In this document: piece by piece, positions 8,701 to 13,905 of the stretch
Numbering within the stretch: the stretch's first letter is position 1
Layout of the letters: every line of letters begins with the position of its first letter
Assembly (NCBI GenBank): GCA_937873665.1
Contig: CALMYW010000120.1
Span: forward strand, 1 to 20,981
DNA from: an uncultured Sphingorhabdus sp.
GTDB lineage: Bacteria > Pseudomonadota > Alphaproteobacteria > Sphingomonadales > Sphingomonadaceae
DNA length: 20,981 nucleotides
Reading direction: 5' to 3'
Notes under the pieces: model-generated
Told to the model about the DNA's origin: nothing
What the model saw: the letters and a program-made list of their open reading frames with translations, nothing else
The model's database searches: none
Made by a program: the position numbers and the translations under genes

Positions 8701-9913
8701 CCATCGGCGCGGCGATCGACGCCATCGCTGAGCTTTCGACCAGCTGGGTGGGGTGTTCTCCGGCTTTGAGGACGCGGAGCCGAGAGGGTCGGTACGCGGT
8801 ATAGACGCCGTGCTGTTCGCCCATCGGCGCGGGTTCCGGGAGAGCTAGATATTCGACTGGCTTGACCGCGTTCGTCTGCGGTTTGCGGATAATGATCGTG
8901 CGTGTGGGCTGCGATTTTATCGCTCTGAAGAGGCCGGCGGGTTTTGTCCGTGGGGTTGGCGTCGTTGTTGGTTCGCGCAGCGCCGCACGCGGGGGGATGG
9001 TCGTGATAGCTTTGAAAAGGTCGAGGGCGCTCGCGCGGTTGATCGTGGCTGGGGTCGATGTGCGGGGGACCTTGTCGATGACAAGAATTCTGACAGCGAT
9101 ATTGGTTCCGTGCTTTGCGTAGGCGCCTTTTTCAAGCCGGAGCGAAAGCTTGACCGATGCGTGTTCGAGAGTGTGCGCGATAACTTTGTCGTTGGCGGAA
9201 TTGGTTGAGAACCAATCGGGCATGATGGCCACGATCCGGCCTCCTGGGGCGATATAGTCAATCGCGGCTTTGAGGTGTCGGGCGGCAGTGTTTCGGTCCT
9301 CTCCGCGCGTTATCGAGTTTGAGAATGGCGGGTTCATGATGATCACGGTTGGGCGTTCCGTGTCCGGAAGGAGCGAGCTGAGTTTTGAAGCGTCGTGACG
9401 GTGTAGTGTCGCGTCCGGGAATAGCGCTTCGAGGATGGCAGCGCGGTCGGGATCGACTTCGTTGAGAATAAGCTTGCTCTGTGGATGGCGCATCATGGCC
9501 GCGAGAAGCCCTGTCCCGGCGCTCGGCTCCAGGACGCGATCCTCAGCGGTAGCGAGCGCGAGGTGGGCCGCGAGGAATGCGATGCTGGGCGGTGTCGAGA
9601 ATTGCTGCAGCTCGAGCTGTTCTTCGCTTCGAACGGTCTGCGTGGGCAGAGATTGCTCGAGGGCTCGGAGTGTTTTGATGGTTTGTTCGGCGTTATTTTC
9701 TACGATCATCTCGGTCGCGGACATGACCGTTGCCGCCTCAAGGGCTTCGAAAGAGCTTCTCTGTGTCCATGAGCCGCTTGCATTGGTTTCGCCGAACGCG
9801 CGCTGCATTGCCTGGTTGAGCGTGTCGCGGGTCATGGGCGACCCAATGGAAATGTGGGCAGCGATGTCGCGCGCTGCGCAGACGATTGGACTCGGATCTT
9901 TTTGTGTGGTCAT
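5702..9913 (-). CDS. N6-adenine methyltransferase fused to strawberry-notch (SBNO) helicase
   Basis: The 1403-residue protein joins two enzymes. Residues ~100-280 are a class I SAM-dependent methyltransferase: QFSTPP at 104-109 (motif X), LEPSAGTG at 128-135 (motif I, SAM binding) and NPPF at 194-197 (adenine-N6 catalytic motif). A Pro/Thr-rich linker (~285-350) leads to a superfamily 2 ATPase of the strawberry-notch family: GDGTGAGKGR at 469-478 (Walker A), DEAH at 576-579 (Walker B), and a helicase C-terminal domain with QGLGRTHRTHQ at 974-984 (motif VI). The last ~350 residues are unassigned. The ATG has an AGGAG six bases upstream. Known as a large 'polyvalent' protein of alphaproteobacterial plasmids and phages; proposed to methylate and remodel DNA. 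No separate nuclease domain is visible. Confidence 0.92.
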   Translation of the reverse strand: MTTQKDPSPIVCAARDIAAHISIGSPMTRDTLNQAMQRAFGETNASGSWTQRSSFEALEAATVMSATEMIVENNAEQTIKTLRALEQSLPTQTVRSEEQLELQQFSTPPSIAFLAAHLALATAEDRVLEPSAGTGLLAAMMRHPQSKLILNEVDPDRAAILEALFPDATLHRHDASKLSSLLPDTERPTVIIMNPPFSNSITRGEDRNTAARHLKAAIDYIAPGGRIVAIMPDWFSTNSANDKVIAHTLEHASVKLSLRLEKGAYAKHGTNIAVRILVIDKVPRTSTPATINRASALDLFKAITTIPPRAALREPTTTPTPRTKPAGLFRAIKSQPTRTIIIRKPQTNAVKPVEYLALPEPAPMGEQHGVYTAYRPSRLRVLKAGEHPTQLVESSAMASIAAPMAKYIPTLPERTVDELQLSEAQLETVIYAGEAWSRDLHGRFSLDDKSVALKEEPEGKLYRTGFFLGDGTGAGKGRQAAACILDQWVRGSRKHIWISKNAPLFEDAKRDWTALGGLPADLLDISSWKINQEITSPEGILFVPYGTLRSARVEDTRLRQILQWANDDFEGVIVFDEAHEMGGVAGGEGTMGKKDGSLQGIAGVMLQNHLPRARVLYASATGASDVNNLAYAVRLGLWGPGTSFADREQFITEIRDGGIAAMELVARDLKASGLYLSRALSFAGIEYDILKHDLSIEQIEIYDTYSDAWSIIHQNLEEVLEITGVVDPLEDKTLNSQAKAAARSRFESCKQRFFSQVLLSFKLPSVIPAIDEHISEGDSVVVQLVSTAESILDRRLNQLTPEEREDLDIDLSPRESVIDYLTRAFPTRQMQEYTDELGETHSRPMFDEDGHPIHNPEAIARREAMIEHICALPPIPTALDAIIANYGPSKVAEVTGRSKRLVLDPNNQQRLETRSPRTNLAETSAFMTGAKRILVFSDAGGTGRSYHASLDAANQQRRVHFLLEPGWRADRAIQGLGRTHRTHQACPPLFRPVTTDCKGEARFTSTIARRLDSLGALTRGQRQTGGQGMFDASDNLESIYAKHALHDWYCLLADGKLKSISLKTFERISGLSLTDKDGILKEELPPIQRWLNRILALKIATQNSIFDEFLTLIETRVSAAKERGTYDIGVETVQVEQCSTLSDTIIRTDKITGATTHLLELTLKRRRRLITPERIMANLDAIHHAEPVQNDKSGLPALRIEAHSHMDDEGNFIRRYELIRPGRSDYMLATTYQESAWKPIARTTFEALWRDEYDREKDQLVSETIYLATGLLLPVWGALPKESLAVIRIVDAEGTSWLGRQIHDIHVDSTLSKLGVERTGNLNTDVLIDAIITGADYQAPHPKNYRIKTSRVNGERRIEIVGAAAASIPDLKANGCFTEIIQWKTRVFVPADKAREILGVLLR

Positions 9914-9928
9914 CGGGGGCTCCTGGTC

Positions 9929-9945
9929 GTGCCCTCCCCGGGCAC
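9929..9945 (-). repeat. GC-rich hairpin before the methyltransferase-helicase gene
   Basis: GTGCCC at 9929-9934 and GGGCAC at 9940-9945 form a perfect six-base stem with a five-base loop. The loop and stem edge contain one of the GGGNAGGG octamers on the minus strand. It lies between the primase-like stop and the methyltransferase-helicase ribosome-binding site, with no U tract after it. A role in transcript processing or translation control is possible but unproven. Confidence 0.5.
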
Positions 9946-9967
9946 ACGAGAGTTTTCCCCCCTCCCC

Positions 9968-10810
9968 TCACCGTTTCAGGAGCTGTGCCCAGTCTTTCAT
10001 CTTCCCCGGTGGCCATTCGGTTTCGATTGTTAGTCCCGGTCGCTGGTAGGTTTCTTCCGCGCGGTCGCGTGCGCGGCGTCCTTCGGGATCATTGTCGGCA
10101 AGTAGGACGAGTGTTTTTACCCTTGCGGGTATTATCAGCTGATGAAAGCGCTTCGCGCCCATGGTTGACCAGGCTTGGATCCCGGTGAGAGAGGAATAGG
10201 CGGCCGCGGTTTCAAAGCCTTCGGCGATGCCGACGACGGTGGCTGGGTCGCCGTTCGTCCACGCGGCTCCGATCGATATGCCAAGGACGACTTTTTCGGT
10301 GTAGTCGGCAGTTGTTTCATTGAGGAAGATGCGTTGGATCGCTTCGATTTGGCCGTCGCGTCGCATTGCGATGATCAGCGCGGGCGAGAATGTTGCATTG
10401 GGTGATTTCCCAAGTGGACAGCGGGGGTGGTAACGCACGTCGTGCAACGGGGCCCAGATGTTGCGGGTCTCTCGGATATAGCGTTCGGCGATGGTGCCCG
10501 CGATTGGTTTGGCTTCGCGCCATATCGCAAGATGCGGTTGCCCTTTTCGTGGCTTTTCAGGTTCGATATTGGCGTGTTTGAAATCTGGAAGTTTGGCAAT
10601 TCGCGCCAGTTCGCGGAGAATATCGACGGGATCGCAGCCAGCATGGCAGGTCACCAGGATCCCGCGATCGCCTTGGCGAATAGACAGGCTCGGTGTGCTG
10701 TCATTGTGCGCTGGGCATTTACACATTGCGCTCGATCCTGACCATGATCCGCCGAGCTTGGCGACCAGGTCCTTGAGTTCAGACGTGGGCTGGTTGCGAA
10801 CGAGCGTCAT
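9968..10810 (-). CDS. CHC2 zinc-finger / Toprim primase-like protein
   Basis: The 280-residue product resembles plasmid and phage primases or primase-helicase N-terminal halves. A CHC2-type zinc finger uses C30/C32, H35, C55 and C59 (CPAH then TCHAGC). A Toprim domain follows, with the glutamate motif GIAEGFETAAA at about 194-204 and the acidic motif LLADNDPEG at 237-244. There is no helicase domain, so it would act alone or with another helicase, perhaps the downstream SBNO protein (inference). The start at 10810 lies inside the end of the upstream helix-turn-helix gene (32-base overlap), implying translational coupling. It probably primes lagging-strand or conjugative complementary-strand synthesis on the plasmid. 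Confidence 0.88.
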   Translation of the reverse strand: MTLVRNQPTSELKDLVAKLGGSWSGSSAMCKCPAHNDSTPSLSIRQGDRGILVTCHAGCDPVDILRELARIAKLPDFKHANIEPEKPRKGQPHLAIWREAKPIAGTIAERYIRETRNIWAPLHDVRYHPRCPLGKSPNATFSPALIIAMRRDGQIEAIQRIFLNETTADYTEKVVLGISIGAAWTNGDPATVVGIAEGFETAAAYSSLTGIQAWSTMGAKRFHQLIIPARVKTLVLLADNDPEGRRARDRAEETYQRPGLTIETEWPPGKMKDWAQLLKR

Positions 10811-12029
10811 GATGGTTCACTGAATTAGAAATCATGGGTTCAAGATGACATCGTGAGAAGTTTTGGGTCAACCGAAGTTTTCCTTCGCCGACCAGTCTGA
10901 GAGTTTCTTCAAAGCTTCGTGGGCGGGTTTGTTCGGCCTTCCGTTCGCTTTGTTTAGTCGCAATGAAGCTGGCTTTTGCCTCGTCGAAGTCTTGTGTTTC
11001 AAGCAGGACACGAAACGCTATGAATTCATTGCGGCCTGAAGGTGGCCAGTATGCTTGCCGCATTGCACCCGATCTGACCCGCCCTGGAAATATGGGGCGC
11101 TCGAGTTTTTCTCCGTTGGTTTGAAGTTCGATCGCGAGTTGATCGCGTATCTTATAGGCGGATGAAGCCCCTACCCCGCATATGGCGGCAGCCCGTGAAA
11201 CCGGTATCCGGTCCAGAAGCATCGCCCGGAGCATGTCCTTCGAATGTTGGGGTATCATTGCAGTGCTGTGCAGCACCTCGGTGCGTTTGCCTTTGTTTGT
11301 GCATCCGGTGAGCGTTTGCTTTTTCCTGGCCAGCCTTGTGATCAGCTTGGCGCGGATCCGCTGGCAGCTCGTTTTCGAGATGCCGGTCATCTTTGAGATT
11401 TTTGGTGCGCCATAGCCCTGCTCGAAGAGTTGTTCGACCTGGGATCGCTCAGCCTTTGAGAGTTTCCTCCCCGAATAATGTTGATCGTTGCCGTGTAGCG
11501 GTAGCGGAACCTTTCGTGATGCTTTGAGCTCGTTTGAATATCGTCGACGCTGTTCGGCAACGCAGGCTGCGGAAACGCCAAGTCGAAGCGTGATCTCGAC
11601 CCCTTTGAGGCCCTTTCGGAGGGCGTAGCGGAGCCTTGCCATCCCCTCGTCTGTGAGGCGGCCGTTGGGGTGTCGTTCAGCCGGCGTATGACCGTTTCGA
11701 ACGCATAGTGCGATCAGGATGGCATTCGAAGCAGAGGTTTCTGCTATTCCGAAGTGTTTTCCGATTTTGGCGTAGGACCATCCCTCGCGTTGACGGAGTT
11801 GTATTGCTTCGTCGAGTGCTTCGCCTGAGAGTTTCAGTTGTCTCCCCTGCCCTGCCCCGATGCGCTCGAGTCCAAGCTTGTGAGCCTTCATGTGAATGGC
11901 ACCATGGGATCGGTGCTTGGCCAGTTCTGGAATGTTCGATCCCGAGGTGGAATAGTGTTTGCGCAGGAGGTTCAGTTCCTCGTTCGTCCATGTAGAGTTC
12001 GCGCGGCGTGTTTTGTGTGCAGAGGCCAT
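10779..12029 (-). CDS. Tandem helix-turn-helix DNA-binding protein
   Basis: A 416-residue protein built from several helix-turn-helix-like units. The first is Myb/SANT-like (about residues 13-55, TWTNEELNLLRKHY). Four later segments resemble homeodomain-like or sigma-region-4-like HTHs: around 84-105 (WSYAKIGKHFGIAETSASNAI), 139-160, 203-225 (GAPKISKMTGISKTSCQRI) and 273-295 (PVSRAAAICGVGASSAYKI). The C-terminal ~80 residues show no recognisable fold. No enzymatic motif is visible. As the first gene of the left operon, next to an operator-rich divergent region, it is a plausible operon regulator or DNA-organising factor. The start ATG has an AAAGG seven bases upstream. I do not know a named family for the whole protein. 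Confidence 0.8.
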   Translation of the reverse strand: MASAHKTRRANSTWTNEELNLLRKHYSTSGSNIPELAKHRSHGAIHMKAHKLGLERIGAGQGRQLKLSGEALDEAIQLRQREGWSYAKIGKHFGIAETSASNAILIALCVRNGHTPAERHPNGRLTDEGMARLRYALRKGLKGVEITLRLGVSAACVAEQRRRYSNELKASRKVPLPLHGNDQHYSGRKLSKAERSQVEQLFEQGYGAPKISKMTGISKTSCQRIRAKLITRLARKKQTLTGCTNKGKRTEVLHSTAMIPQHSKDMLRAMLLDRIPVSRAAAICGVGASSAYKIRDQLAIELQTNGEKLERPIFPGRVRSGAMRQAYWPPSGRNEFIAFRVLLETQDFDEAKASFIATKQSERKAEQTRPRSFEETLRLVGEGKLRLTQNFSRCHLEPMISNSVNHHDARSQPAHV

Positions 12030-12030
12030 G

Positions 12031-12057
12031 GTTCAACCTTTCTGTGTTCGGTTGAAC
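12031..12057 (-). promoter_or_regulatory. Leader hairpin at the ribosome-binding site of the tandem-HTH gene
   Basis: GTTCAAC at 12031-12037 and GTTGAAC at 12051-12057 form a perfect seven-base inverted repeat with a 13-base loop. In the mRNA the second arm ends one base before the ATG, and the AAAGG ribosome-binding site straddles loop and stem. The structure could hide the ribosome-binding site, or the DNA palindrome could be an operator. Confidence 0.55.
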
Positions 12058-12100
12058 GCCCCCCCTCCCCTTCGATGCTTGCGCGCATGGTTACATGCCA

Positions 12101-12245
12101 TGTGCATATGGTGTGCATATGGTATTGGTTTTTGAAAGCATATCGATATGCAATGCAAGGCATATATGCTGCATATGGTCAAGGCTTGCTATGCCTGTCG
12201 TATAGGCTTATAGCGCGCGGTGCATTGGCAGGAGATATGATATGC
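12101..12245. promoter_or_regulatory. GCATAT half-site array: putative parS/operator upstream of parA
   Basis: GCATAT occurs at 12104, 12115, 12138, 12160 and 12171, and its complement ATATGC at 12146, 12164 and 12240. TGTGCATATGGT is directly repeated at 12101-12112 and 12112-12123 (11-base period), and TGCATATGGT recurs at 12170-12179. Two sites are perfect palindromes: GCATATCGATATGC (12138-12151) and GCATATATGC (12160-12169). The last half-site covers the parA start codon. Such arrays upstream of type Ib parA genes serve as centromere and autoregulatory operator, bound by the small partner protein. The site's function here is inferred. Confidence 0.7.
12186..12213 (+). promoter_or_regulatory. 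Candidate parA promoter
   Basis: TTGCTA at 12186-12191 and TTATAG at 12208-12213 are separated by 16 bases, a fair sigma-70-like pair. The predicted transcript start near 12220 leaves room for the GGAG ribosome-binding site at 12231-12234, seven bases before the ATG. The pair lies between the GCATAT array and the half-site on the start codon. Confidence 0.35.
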
Positions 12246-12907
12246 CTATCATTACGGCAGCAAATTCAAAGGGCGGTTCTGGAAAGTCGACGTTGCTTTT
12301 GACGATCGGGTGCGCGTTGGCAGATTCAGGCGCGAGCGTGTCCATTATCGATTCCGATCCGCAGCGCTCGATCGGTCGCTGGGCGGACGAGAACGAAGAC
12401 TTGAGGTTTCATGTGCGTTCGGACGTGGACGAAAATTCGATACGCGAAGCGATTAACGAGGAAGCGCGGCGTTCGAAGTTCGTTCTCGTCGACGTGCAGG
12501 GCAGGGCTTCGCGGTTGATGAGCAGGGTCCTGATGGCCTGTGATCTGGCACTCATCCCGTTAAGCGCCAGCGAGTTTGATGCAGATCCAGCGGCGGACAC
12601 GGTGAAGCTGATCAGGGATTGTGAAATGGATTCCGGTAAAAGCATCCCTTTCCGCATCGTTTTTAACCGCACAAGCCCGGCAATTCCCACGACCAGCGAG
12701 AAGGAAATTATCGCGGAGATCGAGGAGTTGGGTTTGCCAATTCTCAAGACCCATTTGCATGACCGGCAGGCGTATCGATTGATGGGTCGGCGGCATCGCG
12801 GGTTGTTCCAGCTCGACGACGAGAAGGTGTCTAATCTGTCTAAGGCGCAGGAGAACGCGGTCTTGCTGACGCAAGAGGTCTTGGGCTCGGTAGGAGTGGT
12901 CGCATGA
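12242..12907 (+). CDS. parA: ParA family partition ATPase (short, type Ib-like)
   Basis: A 221-residue ParA/MinD-type ATPase without an N-terminal DNA-binding domain, as in type Ib or VirC1-like plasmid ParAs. The deviant Walker A KGGSGKST is at residues 10-17 with the signature lysine. The Walker A' IDSDP is near 36-40, and the Walker B-like LVDVQG near 81-86 replaces the usual DTPG aspartate motif with DVQG. It would bind nucleoid DNA when ATP-bound and drive plasmid segregation with a centromere-binding partner. GGAG at 12231 supports the ATG. The stop overlaps the next start (ATGA), so the two genes are co-translated. Regulation probably acts through the upstream GCATAT array. Confidence 0.93.
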   Translation: MPIITAANSKGGSGKSTLLLTIGCALADSGASVSIIDSDPQRSIGRWADENEDLRFHVRSDVDENSIREAINEEARRSKFVLVDVQGRASRLMSRVLMACDLALIPLSASEFDADPAADTVKLIRDCEMDSGKSIPFRIVFNRTSPAIPTTSEKEIIAEIEELGLPILKTHLHDRQAYRLMGRRHRGLFQLDDEKVSNLSKAQENAVLLTQEVLGSVGVVA

Positions 12908-13257
12908 GCGGGTTCAAAAAGCTTGAAGGTCTTGGAAGTACGGGCTTGGGCGAGGGCAGGGCGGACGGGCCGTCGCCGAAGCTGGATTTGAGCCGTTTTG
13001 AGGGTCACGATGGCGGCGATGAGCCGATGAGCCGCGAGGATATCCGCATCGCCGACCGGGTTGCTGAGCGAAATTCGTTGCCGGGGGAGCCGGTCGGGCG
13101 TGTTCAGCTCAATCGGGGAAAGAAGGTGAATGACCGGATCTTCGTTCAAGGACCGATTACGACCCTCAACCGGTTTCGGTTGTTCTGCAATGACCAGGAT
13201 GTGCCGTTGCACAAGGGTTTGGAGATCCTGCTCGATCAGTTTGAGAGGCGTGTCTGA
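12904..13257 (+). CDS. Small ParA partner candidate (centromere-binding protein)
   Basis: A 117-residue hypothetical protein whose ATG overlaps the parA stop by four bases. The first ~75 residues are rich in Gly, Asp and Arg and look disordered. The C-terminal part (RVQLNRGKKVNDRIFVQGPITTLNRFRLFCNDQDVPLHKGLEILLDQF) could be a strand followed by two helices, like ribbon-helix-helix partners such as ParG. A disordered tail plus a small dimeric DNA-binding domain, encoded directly after a type Ib parA, is the usual partner layout. I do not recognise the sequence family, so the partner role rests on position and shape. Confidence 0.7.
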   Translation: MSGFKKLEGLGSTGLGEGRADGPSPKLDLSRFEGHDGGDEPMSREDIRIADRVAERNSLPGEPVGRVQLNRGKKVNDRIFVQGPITTLNRFRLFCNDQDVPLHKGLEILLDQFERRV

Positions 13258-13512
13258 AGCTGGTCTTGGACGTTTGGGCTGGCGCTTTGGTTGGGGTAAG
13301 GGGAGGGGGTTTGTCCCTTCTCCCACTGGATAGCCATTCCGAGCTGTCCTCACACGCTGTCGTTCGAATTAGTAGTCGAGGCCATGACATGGGCCTGTTG
13401 GGCTCAGAGGGCCGTTTTACGGCTTCTGTGTGAGGTTTTGGGTCGGCTTTGGTAGCTCTTGGTGCGACGTGGATCTGTGTGCCCGGTATTTGGGCTCAAA
13501 GGTGCGTGTAGG

Positions 13513-13521
13513 TTATCCACA
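13513..13521 (+). promoter_or_regulatory. DnaA box
   Basis: TTATCCACA matches the strict DnaA consensus exactly. It sits about 120 bases upstream of the first iteron, beside the AT-rich stretch, as in many iteron plasmid origins where host DnaA assists melting. Confidence 0.8.
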
Positions 13522-13543
13522 AGCATGTCCGAACCGGCGTGGG

Positions 13544-13571
13544 TGTTAATATATGGGTTATTATAGAGTTA
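13544..13571. other. AT-rich candidate DNA-unwinding element
   Basis: The stretch TGTTAATATATGGGTTATTA and the following TAGAGTTA is markedly richer in A and T than the GC-rich surroundings. It lies between the DnaA box and the iterons. Melting here is inferred from position and composition. Confidence 0.55.
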
Positions 13572-13637
13572 CGTGGGGAGAACGTCTTTGAAAAAGTGTT
13601 TAGCATCAACGCCTTATCGGGCGTTCTTAGACGGTTC

Positions 13638-13905
13638 GGTTCCTGAAACCCCGAATCTTGGTAACTGTTCCCCAGTTTTTGGTCACTGATACCCCGAATC
13701 TAATCGCTTGGTTCTGAGGCTGGCCTGGCGCATCGTTTCCGGTAACTGAAACCCCGAATCTATAGCTGTGGTAACTGAAACCCCGAATCGGAGAGTCCGG
13801 TAACTGAAACCCCGAATATGGCCGTTTGGTAACTGATACCCCGAAATGCTTGACTTTGGTAACTGAAACCCCGAATGGAGTCGCATGGTAACTGAAACCC
13901 CGAAT
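13638..13905 (+). repeat. Iteron array, nine copies of a 19-bp repeat
   Basis: Consensus GGTAACTGAAACCCCGAAT. Copies start at 13638 (two changes), 13660 (degenerate 3' half), 13681 (two changes), 13741, 13770, 13799, 13828 (two changes), 13858 and 13887. The last six are spaced 29, 29, 29, 30 and 29 bases; the first three are ~21-22 apart, followed by a gap of 60. All point the same way, towards rep. Copies at 13638, 13681, 13741, 13770 and 13887 are followed by C, creating GAATC (GANTC, the CcrM site). The last copy begins on the third base of the rep start codon. These should be the Rep binding sites. Confidence 0.93.

Larger units (their letters stand above)
13258..13884. other. oriV: Plasmid replication origin region (no gene)
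   Basis: A 627-base stretch without a credible gene, holding the expected parts of an iteron origin in order: a GGGNAGGG octamer (13300), a short GCCGT/ACGGC hairpin (13411-13423), a perfect DnaA box (13513), an AT-rich stretch (13544-13571), a six-base hairpin AACGCC/GGCGTT (13608-13625), and the iterons leading into the rep gene. Open frames across the iterons translate only the repeat itself (GVSVT or GFQLP units), so they are not genes. Confidence 0.85.

Noticed and set aside
12409..13353. 314-codon minus-strand frame across parA and its partner
   Set aside because: It is antisense to two well-supported genes, is rich in Arg/Pro/Ser as shadow frames are, and has no recognisable motif.
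13411..13423. Intrinsic terminator after the parA partner gene (GCCGT TTT ACGGC)
   Set aside because: A five-base stem with a three-base loop and no following T run, about 150 bases after the stop codon, is too weak to call.
13638..13905. CRISPR-like array (19-bp repeats with ~10-bp gaps)
   Set aside because: Repeats and gaps are much shorter than CRISPR units, the gaps are constant at about 10 bases, no cas gene is present, and the array abuts a plasmid initiator gene with a DnaA box: these are iterons.
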